In this document: positions 35,966 to 46,909 of the stretch, piece by piece
Numbering within the stretch: position 1 is the stretch's first letter
Layout of the letters: the number at the start of each line of letters is the position of its first letter
Origin: Cryptomeria japonica
Taxonomy: Eukaryota > Streptophyta > Pinopsida > Cupressales > Cupressaceae
Reading direction: 5' to 3'
DNA length: 64,000 nt
NCBI RefSeq assembly: GCF_030272615.1
Contig: NC_081407.1
Location: 149,851,744 to 149,915,743, forward strand
Translations under genes and position numbers: made by a program
Notes under the pieces: generated by a model
What the model was told of the DNA's origin: nothing
Seen by the model: the letters and a program-made list of their open reading frames with translations, nothing else
Database searches by the model: none

Positions 35966-36160
35966 GGCGGTACCGCATGTTTTTTCCTCATATTTCCTCA
36001 GCCAAGCCAATCTGATCTTTTCGTGTGACACATCTGAGGCTCTTTCTATTCCACCATAATCCTCCCAAAATATTTGGTGGCTTCTCTTATCCCTTTAATC
36101 TTCATTTACTGCTATTGCAACATTTGTTCCTGTGGGTTGTATAAAAGATGATGCCCCTAT
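35966..36160 (+). repeat. LTR-like direct repeat, copy 2
   Basis: Diverged counterpart of 34282-34480 about 1.68 kb downstream, with TATAAAAG at 36140-36147. It begins about 55 bases after the MITE. Confidence 0.45.
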
Positions 36161-37030
36161 ACGATAAAGAGTATGAATATCTCTTCCCTAACTTGTTTGA
36201 TGATACAAAAGTGAGATAGATAATCTTGGAGCAAGAGCTTCGAGGCTATTTGGTACATCATTCTTCCGCTCATGCTCACCCACTTTGTCCATCTTTTCCT
36301 AATTTATTTATTTTTTTATAAAAGATTTAGGATTTTTTAAATTTCAATGACTATCTTTTCCTAATTTCTTGATAACTCTAACCCATGTTTTTAATAAATC
36401 TTGATTCAATATTTTCTAAGTTAAATCACCAATATTTATTCATTATTTATTTTCAAAATATTTTATTCTACTATGGTCTTCTTATCTTTATGATTTATTT
36501 ATCTAAAATAGGATTTTTTAAAATTCATTTCTTGTATACATTTTCTTAGGGAATAAATCTTCAAATTATCAACATATGAAAGTGACTATAAATACGAACC
36601 ATTACAGTCTTTGTCCTTATTAAAATTACTGATAATCCCATATAGGATTTTTAAATTGTTTTGTTTCTCTCCCCAAATCGTTTTAATTAAACAATCTATT
36701 CCAATTTTATGACAACACTTCTTCACATATGCTATGCAAAATTTAATTTCAAATAGCAAAAAAGTTTTGGAAGTGAATTCCAAGAGCATCTCATAATCAT
36801 ACCCTAAAGCATATCATAACAGAAGGTTGAGGAAGTGCACCATGAGCATTTTATACATGTTGTTAACCCCAAATAATTTGTGAAGACATGGTAACATTTT
36901 GAGGCTCATATTTACGACTTATCTTTTACAAAATCAAAACCATGGTCTTTTCCCTAAAACAAAATTAAGAATACCCATTTGTGTCAACTATAAATATGTT
37001 CATTCAAAAAAAAATCTTACTACAAATCCA
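36161..37030. other. No feature recognised
   Basis: AT-rich DNA with no persuasive frame. Confidence 0.4.
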
Positions 37031-37034
37031 TAAT

Positions 37035-38106
37035 TAGTTGTTGTATACACATAAAATTGGCTATGAGCAATTAAATAAATATTTTTATATTTATTTAATA
37101 ATTATTCTTCTATTAAATAATTAATTTGAAAAGATTAATATATATAATTCATTCCTCTGTTAATTAATTAAAATATTTTTTTAATTAATTCATTTATCTT
37201 TTCTTCTAATCAATTAAATATATAATATTTAATTATTCTTCTTTTCACTATCCTATAGTCTTCTTCATTAAATAACTCCCTCATCTCCACATCACTTCTT
37301 CTTTGCCAACTCATCAATCACATGACTAAAGATATTAATTTTTTTTATATTAATATCGTTATCTTCAACATTCATTTCATTCTCCAAATAATGTGTATGT
37401 ACACACATTCCTCAACCTCCCTATATTCTCTCCAACCTTCCTACATATTTGAAGGAAGTTGAGTCCACTTGTCCTCTTATCCCTAAATATTCTCCAACTA
37501 TCTTATATTCTCTCAGTCTTCATCCTCATTCAAGGTGAGATGAATGATACTTGCCTTCTCTTTCCAGCTTTTCCTCCATCATGTAGGAGTAGGAGGAACA
37601 TCTTCCACCTTTCTTGCTCATAGCCATCCAAAATTGAAAGATTTAATCATGATAGTTGATCTCTGCCACCTAAGCTTATGCACTCAAAAATCTATAAATA
37701 GAGGTCTCCTAAGCCATTTTAAAAACTAATAGTCTAATAGCTAATCTTACAGTCATTCTAGGAGTCTTTATCTTGCATCCATGAGTTTGAGTTGTAAGCA
37801 AATAGCATTTTTAGAGTTTTAAGCATAAACCATTTTCATAGCATGTTAGCTTAATATCATTTGCATATCATAGTATCAACTAACTATCAGTTCATTCTTC
37901 ATATGCCATCTTGGAAGCTATCAGTACTTTTCTGAGAGAAAAATCATCTACAACCAAGAATAGTGGAGTTAGGACACAATGAGGTGTAAATCATGGAAGG
38001 TATAATCTTGTTTATTTTGTTTATTTCATGTTACTTCATTAAATGAAGCTAAGTTTTTTGTAGCTTTTATTTATACTTTATGATGCACTAATAAATTTTA
38101 GGATAT
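37035..38106 (+). repeat. 5' LTR of the Tat-like element, part before E3
   Basis: Contains CTATAAATAGAGGTCTCCTA, a strong plant LTR promoter signal, at 37692. The left limit is uncertain because no second LTR was found. It resumes after E3 at 43443-43475. Confidence 0.5.
37693..37700 (+). promoter_or_regulatory. TATA box of the Tat-like LTR
   Basis: TATAAATA followed by GAGG, as in many plant LTR promoters. Transcription would start about 25-35 bases further on, well upstream of the E3 insertion. Confidence 0.6.
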
Positions 38107-38133
38107 AGGTAAGTTCACAAAGTTGTGTCCACT
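38107..38133 (+). repeat. E3 left terminal inverted repeat
   Basis: Pairs with 43416-43442 reversed, with about six mismatches, ending in a perfect AAGTTGTGTCCACTT block. It is more diverged than the ends of E1 and E2. Confidence 0.7.
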
Positions 38134-38179
38134 TAGTGTGGAATTTTTACACTTAGAAAAAAATGGCAAATCTCACGGA

Positions 38180-38325
38180 GCGCATAAGAAACGAAACGGG
38201 ATCCTGTTTCACATCGGGATTCCAAGCCAAAATTTGAAACGGGATCTCGTTTAGCTTCGAGATCCCGAGCCTAGATCTAAGAAACGAGATCTCATTTCAA
38301 AAACAAAACGGGATCCTGTTTCCTT
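38180..38325. repeat. E3 left array of CGGGATCCCG-type palindromes
   Basis: Five variants of AAACGGGATCYCGTTT in about 145 bp (for example GAAACGGGATCTCGTTT and AAAACGGGATCCTGTTTCC). The same core recurs at 42470-42560. Confidence 0.8.
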
Positions 38326-38439
38326 TTTTTAATTTTTTAATTTTTTTAATTTTTTTTAATTTTTTATTTTTTTATAACAAATACAAGCTATATATACATG
38401 AAATATAAAATTTATATATCAGTCACATTTCTCTTTGTC

Positions 38440-38656
38440 TTTTTTTCCTTTCTATCTCACTTTGTTCCCTCTCTCCCAAAATCTAAAACTACGTCTCTAC
38501 CTCTCTCTCACGTCCTTAACTCTTTACTCTTTATCTCAGCTCTCTCTATACACCTCCCCTTACTCCATACCTACCTATATTTATCTATATATACATCTCT
38601 ACCTCTCTCTTAACATACCATCTCTCTCTCTCAAGCAACTTATCTTTCTCTACATA
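38440..38656. repeat. E3 CT-rich lead-in to the satellite
   Basis: CTCTCTC-rich DNA ending in ACTTATCTTTCTCTACATAT. The last 60 bases or so recur inside the array at 39286-39338 and 40725-40768, marking higher-order repeat starts. Confidence 0.8.
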
Positions 38657-41600
38657 TGTCATAATAGGTCCTACTAAGGGGTCTTATGTCATAATAGGTC
38701 CTAGTAAGAGGTATAATGTCTTAATAGGTCCTCTTAAGGGGTCTTATGACATAATAGGACCTATTATGTCACAATGGGACCTATTATGACATAATAGGTC
38801 GCATTATGACATTATAGGTCCTATTATGACATAGTACCCCTTAACAAGTCCTAGTAAGGGGTCTAAAGTCATAATAGGTCATTTTAAAGGGTTTTATGAC
38901 ATAATATTACCTATGATGTCATAATAGGACCTATGATGACATAATAGGACCTATTACATCATCATAGATCTTATTATGTCATTATTAGTCCTATTATGAC
39001 ATAATACCCTTTAACAGGTCCTACTAAGGGGTATAATGTCATAATAGGTCCTCTTAAAGGTTCTTATGACATTATAGGACCTATTATGTCATAATAGATC
39101 CTATTATGTGATAACTGATCCTATTATGTCATAATAGGTCCTCTTAAGGGGTCTTATGACATAATAGGACCTATTATGTCACAATAGGACCTATTATGTC
39201 ACAATGTGACCTATTATGACATAATAGGTCCTATTATGTCACAATAGGTCTTGTTATGACATAATACCCCTTAACTCTGTCAAAAAGTACCATCTCTCTC
39301 TCCCAACGAACTTATCTTTCTCTACATATGTCATAATAGGTCCTACTAAGGGGTCTTATGTCATAATAGGTCCTAGTAAAAGGTATAATGTCATAATAGG
39401 AGGTATAATGTCCTAGTAAGAGGTATAATGTCGTAATAGGAGGTATAATGTGCTAGTAAGAGGTATAATAGGAGGTATAATGTCCTAGTAAGAGGTATAA
39501 TAGGAGGTATAATTTCCTAGTAAGAGGTATAATGTCATAGTGTCTTAAGGGGTCTTATGACATAATAGGTCGTATTATGACATAATAGGTTGTATTATGA
39601 CATAATAGGTCGTATTATGACATAATAAGTCGTATTATATCATAATAGGACCTATAATGTCAGAATGGGACCTATTAGGACATAATAGGTCATATTATGA
39701 CATTATACATCCTATTATGACATAATACCCCTTAACAAGTTCTAGTAAGGGGTATAAAGTCATAATAGGTCCTCTTAAGGGGTTTTATGACATAATATGA
39801 CCCATGATGTCATAATAGGACCTCTTACATCATCATAGATCCTATTATGTCATTAATAGCCCCATTATGACATAATACCCTTTAACGGGTCCTACTAAGG
39901 GATATAATGTCATAATAGGTCTTCTTAAGGGGTCTTATGACATAATAGGACCTATTATGACATGACAGGTCCTCTTAAGGAGTCTTATGAGATTATAGGT
40001 CCTATTATGTCATAATGAATCCTATTATGTCATAATAGGTCCTACTAAGGCTCGTCTTATGTCATAATAGGTCCTAGTAAGAGGTATAATGTCATAATAG
40101 GTCCTCTTAAGGGGTCTTATGACATAATAGGTCCTATTATGTGATAATCGATCCTATTATGTCATAATAGGTCCTACTAAGGGGTCTTATGTCATAATAG
40201 GTCCTAGTAAGAGGTATAATGCCACAATAGGTCCTCTTAAGGGGACTTATGACATAATAGGACCTATTATTATGTCACAATATGATGACCTATTATATCA
40301 TAATAGGTCACATTGTGATATAATAGGTCCTATTGTGACATAATAGGTCATGTTATGTCAGAATAGGTCTTATTGTGACATAATACGACCTATTATGTCA
40401 TAATAGGTCTTATTGTGACATAATACGACCTATTATGTCATAATAGGTCTTATTGTGACATAATACGACCTATTATGTCATAGGTTGTATTATGTCACAA
40501 TAAGACCTATTATGACATAATAGGTCGTATTATGTCACAATAAGACCTATTCTGACATAACATGACCTATTATGTCACAATAGGACCTATTATATCACAA
40601 TGTGACCTATTATGATATAATAGGTCATCATATTATGACATTATAGGTCCTATTATGTCACAATAGGTCCTGTTATGTCACAATAGGTCCTGTTATGACA
40701 TAGTACCCCTCAACTCTCTCTAAACCTACCATCTCTCTCTTCCAACCAACTTATCTTTCTCTACATATGTCATAATAGGTCCTACTAAGGGGTCTTATAT
40801 CATAATAGGTCCTCTTAAGGGGTCTTATGACATAATAGGTTGTATTATGACATAATAAGTCATAATATGTCATAATAGGTCCTCTTAAGGGGTCTTATGA
40901 CATAATAGTTGTATTATGACGTAATAAGTTGTAATATGTCATAATAGGACCTATTATGTCACAATGGGACCTATTATGACATAATAGGTCGTATTATGAT
41001 ATTATAGGTCCTATTATGACATAATACCCCTTAACATGTCCTAGTAAGGGGTATAAAGTCAAAATAGGTCCTCTTAAGGGGTTTTATGACATAATATGAC
41101 CTATGATGTCATAATAGGACCTATTACATCATCATAGATCCTATTATGTCATAATTGGTCATTTTATGATATAATACCCTTTAACAGGTCCTACTAAGGG
41201 GCATAATGTTATAATAGGTCCTCTTAAGGGGTCTTATGACATAATAGGACCAATTATGACATGCCAAGTTCTCTTAAGGGGTCTTATAACATTATAAGAC
41301 CTATATAATATAATAAGTCATATTATGTGATAATCGATCTTATTATGTCATAATAGGTCCTACTAAGGGGTCTTATGTCATAATAGGTCCTAGTAAGAGG
41401 TATAATGTCATAATAGGTCCTCTTAAGGGGTCTTATGACATAATAGGACCTATTATGACACAAAAATGACCTATTATGACACAAAAGGACCTATTATGTC
41501 ACAATGAAACCTATTATGACATAATAGGTCATATTATGACATTATAGGTCCTATTATGTCACAATAGGTCATGTTATGATATAATACCCCTTAGCAAGTC

Positions 41601-42212
41601 ATACTAAGGGGTATAAAATCATAATAGGTCCTCTTAAGGACTTTTATGACATAATATGACCTATGATGACATAATATGACCTATTATGTCATCATAGGTC
41701 CTATTATGTCATAATCAGTCTTATTATGACATAATACCCTTCAATAGGTCCTACTAAGGGGTATAATATTATAATACATCCTCTTAAGGGGTCTTATGAC
41801 ATGATAGAACCTATTATGACATGACATGTCCTCTTAAGGGGTCTTATGACATTATACAACCTATTATGACATAATAGGTCCTATTATGTGATAATCGATC
41901 CTATTATGTCATAATAGGTCCTACTAAGGGGTCTTAAGTTATAATAGGTCCTAGTAAGAGGTATAATGTCATAATAGGTCCTTTTGAGGGGTATTATGAC
42001 ATAAAAGGACCTATTATGACTTAATAGGTCGTATTATATCATAATAGGACCTATTATGACACAATTATGACACAATAGGACCTAATATGACACAATAGGA
42101 CCTATTATGTCACAATAGGACCTATTATGATACATTAGGACCTATTATGTCACAATGGGACCTACTATGACATAATAGGTTGTATTATGACATTATAGGT
42201 CGTATTACATCA
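38657..42212. repeat. E3 central satellite of 10-bp modules
   Basis: About 3.55 kb of 10-base blocks such as ATAATAGGTC, CTATTATGAC, ATAATAGGAC, CTATTATGTC, CTACTAAGGG and GTCTTATGAC. From 38661 to about 39270 every block boundary stays in exact 10-bp phase, with GAC or GTC at almost every block end; later sections keep the period with rare shifts. Neighbouring blocks are inverted copies, giving GAC-N7-GTC palindromes. Higher-order units restart after CT-rich stretches at 39286 and 40725. No frame is coding. Confidence 0.92.
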
Positions 42213-42385
42213 CAATTTATAAGATCTTCTAAAATCTAGAATTTGTATTATAACTCCTAGAGATCTGAAACCACTCTCAAACATCCTGCCAATATATACA
42301 TGAAATATAACTTAAAGTATAAGAAAGGAAAAAGACAGAGGGAAATGTGACTTCAACTTAAATGTTATATTTCATATATATATAG
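42213..42385 (+). repeat. Hairpin-like module shared by E3 and E1
   Basis: Closely similar to 21344-21515 of E1 (GAGATCTGAAACCACTCTC, ATATATACATGAAATATAAC and its inverted partner ATATTTCATATATATA). It sits directly at the right edge of the central array, as in E1. Confidence 0.8.
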
Positions 42386-42469
42386 TTTTGTTTTTTTTAA
42401 ATAAATAAATAAATAAAATGTGTATATAGTTTATTTAAAAAATTGAAAAAAAAAATTAAAATAAAAGGG

Positions 42470-42560
42470 AAACGGGATCCCGTTTTGTTTTTGAAATGGG
42501 ATCCCATTTGCTAAATATGTTTTTAATTATTTTAAAAAGCGAAATGAGATCCCGTTTCTA
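42470..42560. repeat. E3 right array of CGGGATCCCG palindromes
   Basis: Three units: AAACGGGATCCCGTTTTG (perfect core), AAATGGGATCCCATTT and AAATGAGATCCCGTTTC. Confidence 0.82.
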
Positions 42561-42569
42561 AATATTTCA

Positions 42570-43410
42570 AACTTCGGTTCGGTTGTAGCTTCGGTTTTTG
42601 CTTAGGAAATGGCTTGGAGATTCGACCCTTTGGCTTGGACCTGGTTTGACTTGCAACTTAAAGGCCAAATCAATCTTCATATAAAATAATGACTTCAAAA
42701 ATATATTTGAACACCAAATTTTCAAAATTTGTTTAAGCAATGAAAACCCGTTATAGTAGAGACTCCCTAGATTCGTAATATGTAATGTTTTTAAAAAATG
42801 GATCAATATTTTTGTTTTTAAAATAATTACTAATGAAAGAGGTCCATAAATTCAAAATAACATGGTTTTAGAGTTTTTTAGTAAAGTTTTTGTCTCTAAG
42901 TTTTTTGAAAAAAAATTATATGGCATCAAACTAGAGACAATTCTATACAGTTTTAAAAAAAAACCAAAAAAAGTTAAGTTTATGTCAAATTATGCTTGTT
43001 GTACACAAGAATTTTTCAAAACAATGATTATGCCCAATAAAAAATTAACAAAAAAAAAAATATGCAAAACAAAATTACAAAAAAATATTCTCATCAAAGG
43101 TGAGTGAGTTATAGATATTTTCCCAAAAGGATTTATAAAAATAATTTAATTTAGGTCAAATTATGCTTGTCGTACATGAGCATGGTATGGTCCTGAAAAG
43201 TGACTTTTAAACTATAGGTTTTAGTAATGCCTATTCAAACTTCATTTTTAAGATCTGGGTATTAACATAAATTATATATTTGGAAAGTAGACATCGAGCA
43301 CTACATTTTTTATTACTGATTTTTTTCAAGATTCACTCTCTAAGTACCTCAAATGTTTAGGTCAAATGGGACGAAATTGAAAAAAATGGAAAAAACTTCC
43401 ACTTTTTCGC
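42570..43410 (-). repeat. E3 conserved long end (A end)
   Basis: On the minus strand it is related to the left ends of E1 and E2 (AATGTAGTGCTC, then TGTACGACAAGCATAATTTGAC against TTCATGCACTAGGCATAACT in E2). The AAATTATGCTTGT block occurs twice here (42983 and 43154). The open frame 42862-43107 is AT-rich chance coding. Confidence 0.6.
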
Positions 43411-43415
43411 CAAAA

Positions 43416-43442
43416 AGTGGACACAACTTCTTGCAAGTACCC
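43416..43442 (-). repeat. E3 right terminal inverted repeat
   Basis: Its reverse complement starts GGGTACTTGCAAGAAGTTG. The ATAC copy of the target site follows. Confidence 0.7.
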
Positions 43443-43475
43443 ATACTTCTTTTGAGTTCAACTTTAGCCTCAACA
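43443..43475 (+). repeat. 5' LTR of the Tat-like element, part after E3
   Basis: The last 33 bases of the LTR, ending in TCAACA, four bases before the primer binding site. Confidence 0.6.
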
Positions 43476-43479
43476 TTTT

Positions 43480-43497
43480 TGGCGCCCATCGTGGGGC
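43480..43497 (+). other. Primer binding site of the Tat-like element
   Basis: TGGCGCCCATCGTGGGGC begins with TGG, as required to pair with a tRNA CCA end. TGGCGCC starts are typical of Tat/Athila-type plant gypsy elements. I have not identified the tRNA. Confidence 0.75.
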
Positions 43498-43594
43498 TCT
43501 TGGGCCTCGCATGAGTTTTTAAAAATTCTTAACTTCTCTTCTTTTCTCGCACATTTCACATTTTCACGCATGTGTAACTTGTTTCACACCTCTA

Positions 43595-43815
43595 TGAAAC
43601 AGGACATCGCATTTATGCAGTAGGTTAGCGCTTTTGCACTATAGATTAGTGCATTTGAGAAATAGTTTAATGAATACATCAAACAAGTTAGCACTTTTGA
43701 ATTTGAAATCATGCATTCAATCAATAAGTTAGTGCATTTGTAACACAAGGTAGCACATTTGTTCTTTAGAATATAGCTTTCATTGTTTAAGATCGTGCAT
43801 TTGCAGTTTTAGCGC
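43595..43815 (+). repeat. Leader repeat block 1 (GCATTTG motif, about 24 bp)
   Basis: Degenerate units with TTAGTGCATTTGWNA or TTAGCGCTTTTG cores spaced roughly 24-30 bp, just downstream of the primer site. The same motif forms a longer block at 44925-45165. Confidence 0.6.
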
Positions 43816-44924
43816 TTCTGTTCTGTTAATCTTGAAAATTTAATTTCTCAACTAAACATACTTTTGTAGGTTCGATTGTCCAAGACCAGATTTTTGAAAA
43901 CTACTGACATTTGTGTGTGCAGAGTATATTTTGAGCAATTTTCCATCCATTTCATCACCTAGTTTAATTAGGAGTATTTTGAGAAGTAAAACATCATACT
44001 TTTTGCTCATCTAGCTTAACCACGAGGATAATCAACAACATGCAACTTGCATTTGAGTGTCTTCTTTAAAGTAGTTGCACATAGATTTTAGAAGGCTTAA
44101 AATAAATCTTTGTCTTCGGTGCCCATTGAAGTAGTAGGCGAGTATGCTCTCAACCTCATGCAGTGATCAGAAAACTAGACCTACTTCCTTTATGTGTAAC
44201 CTTTAGAGGGCTTGTCTTCCCAAACACCTTGATGGGGTAATGAGAAGAGAATGACCCAAGTGAGTAGGCTAAAGCCAAGTATTCTAACTCACTATAATCA
44301 AATCACCTTTTCAGATGAAAATCTCAAGGGACGGAGCATATTTGAGTTCTCTCATATCAAGCACTTTGTAGGGCCTTGAGGTCTCAATCACGCTTTTGCG
44401 ACTACATCTTGTTTGGTACTTTGTTGGGCTATAGGCCTCAATCGTGCTTGCGCGACTTCAAAGGGTATCTTCAAACAGAAGCCTTTACTAAAAACCATTT
44501 GTATTAGTTGCCAAAATCCTTCTAATTGTTGACTCAGGAGGTCGGACCTCTAAAGCGGCTCACACACATACGGTTCTTAGTAAAGATATGAAGTTTGTCA
44601 TGGGGATTTTTCATGGAAAGTGGCACTTGGCTGCCCCAGAGAAGTGAGTGCTGAGGGTGGAGCCAGTTGGGTCAAGCACCTAAATATTCATTTTGAATAG
44701 CATAGCCTCGGGGGAAACACCATTTGACATTCAACAATTATTGTCTCAACCTGCCATAAGTATTGTGCTTGCTTGTGCACTTTTATTTCCAAACATTGTG
44801 TCTTTTGTGTCAGAAAAATGTTCTAAAAATGGTCAAAAACTTGAAAAGTCATCATTCTGAAATGCGTAAAAAATTTGACAACTTGCTGGAAAACTAAAAA
44901 ATATTTTTAACACAGACAAAATCA
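43816..44924 (+). other. Untranslated leader of the Tat-like element
   Basis: No long frame. It contains a near-duplicate pair near 44370-44460 (GGTCTCAATCACGCTTTTGC versus GGCCTCAATCGTGCTTGCGC) and the word CCTCGGGGGAAACACC at 44706. A long leader before gag is normal in the Tat lineage. Confidence 0.5.
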
Positions 44925-45165
44925 TGCATTTGTCACACAGAACAACGCATTTGTTGTGCAAAATAGTGCCTTTGATCAACAGTACAATGCTTTTAAGCTC
45001 TAGAATCACGCATTTGCTCATTAAAAGTAGCTCTTTTACACCTAAAACAATGCTTTTGCACCATAGTTTAGCGCATTTATGATACAAAGCAGTGCTTTTA
45101 TCCCACAGAACAATGCATTTGTCACGCAGGTTAGTGCTTTTAATCACTAGGTTAGTGAAAATGTT
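44925..45165 (+). repeat. Leader repeat block 2, about ten 24-bp units
   Basis: Units such as CAATGCATTTGTCACACAG, CAATGCTTTTGCACCATAG and TTAGCGCATTTATGATACAA. In the minus-strand translation this shows as an 8-residue period (K-C/S-hydrophobic), which is a shadow of the 24-bp repeat. Confidence 0.75.
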
Positions 45166-45449
45166 TTCTTGCATCTGTAATAGTGAGCATTTCCGAATAT
45201 CAGACCAAAAATTTTATATCATTTACAAATACCCTTTTTCGAGTAGATTTGTCTTCAACTATAACAGGTCTTCAAACTAGTCAGATAATAGGTTATCAAT
45301 CAAACAAGCTATTTCCAAAGGTTTTCATAAGCATAAACCATCCAACAAGTTAGTGATTCAACCATCTCAAGTGCAAAAATCAACATCATTATTGGTTTCT
45401 CGTCGAGATACATCAAATCCTTTATCACGAAACTAGATCCTATGAACCT

Positions 45450-46340
45450 TTGTTCATTATCTTGGATATATCGTTCCTATTTGGACCTAGGTTATATAAA
45501 AAAAAAGATTCCACTCACATTGGAATCAAACAAACTTGTGAACCATCCTATTCTTATATGACTTTTAAATATCGCCTTAAGAAAAGAAAACCTAGTTATA
45601 AGGCTAATTTGAAGAAGGCAAAAATCTTGTACATCAATCGCAAAGTCTTGTTAAAACATAGGACTTTCCTACACCATTTTTATCACTATTTACGTGGTTA
45701 CGGAATAGTGTTTGATGGAGAACTTTTGCAAGAACGTTCCTTTCAACAACAAGATGCTTTATCACAACGCACTAATAACGGTGGTAAAATCAACAAAGCT
45801 TATCTTCCTAAACCAATGATCACTTATTGAGTGGCATTTTAGAAGATAAAAACTTGAGATTCCAAATCAATCACACACTAGTTTGGACTAGAGCTCAATA
45901 CGAGCAATTCAGAAAACAACAAAAACAAATGGAAGAAGAAGATTCAATGTTTCAAGCTTTTGGATACACATATGTTGATTAATAGGAAGTCAATAACATA
46001 ATTAGAGACCTTGAACAAGATTATAAATTTGACAAACTAATGGAAAAGTTATTGGAACAATAAAAAGAAGTACATCCCAATGTTGGCAAAATCAGGAGTT
46101 GAATTGCGACAAGACTTTAATGTAGAAAGTTTGAAACAAAATGGAGAGACAAGTAACCATCAAAACATTGATGATCTCAATAACGAGGATGTAAATAGAG
46201 TAAATCATGAGGAAACAAGAGGAGATAAAACAAGAAAAGGCCATGATGATACAAGAAGAGAATGTGGTGACAAAAGAACTTATGAGGATGCAAGGAGACC
46301 CCATGTTGGTAATCCTTTGTTAACTCTCACTCAATAAATA
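45450..46340 (+). pseudogene. N-terminal gag-region coding of the Tat-like element
   Basis: Frame 45450-45830 (126 aa, basic, with YRLKKRKPSYKANLKKAKIL) and later fragments to 46340 (Lys/Glu-rich, with QYEQFRKQQKQMEEEDS near 45905). Stops around 45980 and 46060 fall where Gln codons would fit the flanking pattern. It precedes the recognisable gag core and is probably its N-terminal part; there is no motif of its own. Confidence 0.45.
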
Positions 46341-46469
46341 TAAACCTTACAACAAAAAATATAGGATATGCATAATGGAATGAGTTCCAAGAAATATTCA
46401 TTTGAGGCCATCTACCCATATCCTTTTGACAAGAGTTTTTAAACATAATACCATTCCCACAACATTGTG

Positions 46470-46909
46470 GAATCCCTAAATATGATAAATATGATGGAAA
46501 ATCTGATCCTCAAGATCACATTACAGAATTTTGCACCATGAGTATGGAATTTGCACACGATGAAACTTACCTAATGCATCTATTCCCTAGAAGTTTAAGT
46601 GGAAAATCAATGGAATGGTTCTCAAGACTACCATATAGAATTAAATCTTTTGAAGAACTTGTGAACATATTTATCTCACAATACTCCTCCAACATAAGAA
46701 ATGAGATAACAATGCTAGATCTAAGGAAAGATAAAGTAAACTACACTTACACATATGATGATGTGGTAAATGTCATCATTATCAAAGACAAAGCACCTTC
46801 AGAACCAATCAATGTTATTACAAGAAGCAAAGCAAAGGTTACATTTCTAGGCATAACAAATGAATCAACATCCACTTCAAGACAATACAACTTAGTGGAA
46901 CAATTGTAA
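46470..46909 (+). pseudogene. gag: Tat-like gag core (retrotransposon gag)
   Basis: In frame with the ATG at 46538, preceding codons already read IPKYDKYDGKSDPQDHITEF, so the true start lies upstream, past a frame break near 46440. The core follows: AHDETYLMHLFPRSLSG, then MEWFSRLP, then FEELVNIFISQYSSN, the usual Retrotrans_gag pattern. The frame ends with L-TAA-K at 46907-46909, where Gln (CAA) fits; the same frame continues into the protease. The product would be the capsid of the element's particle. Confidence 0.78.

Larger units (their letters stand above)
38107..43442 (-). mobile_element. E3: third member of the E1 family, inserted in an LTR
   Basis: The left end is AGGTAAGTTCACAAAGTTG; the reverse complement of the right end is GGGTACTTGCAAGAAGTTG. 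Both continue with TGTCCAC. Flanking bases ATAT (38103-38106) and ATAC (43443-43446) form a 4-bp duplication with one mismatch. The long conserved end lies on the right, so E3 points opposite to E1 and E2. Its palindrome arrays use a CGGGATCCCG core. The centre is a 3.5-kb array of 10-bp modules. No coding capacity. Its host LTR resumes at 43443 and leads straight to LTR end and primer site, confirming the right boundary. Confidence 0.82.

Noticed and set aside
38657-42212. Regularly spaced repeats resembling a CRISPR array
   Set aside because: No unique spacers, units are 10 bp and mutually inverted, and the setting is a plant transposon.
42862-43107. 81-aa Lys/Phe-rich frame in E3
   Set aside because: AT-rich chance frame inside a conserved non-coding end; no counterpart in E1 or E2.
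44833-45174. 113-aa minus-strand frame with an 8-residue period
   Set aside because: Shadow of the 24-bp leader repeat in the Tat-like element.
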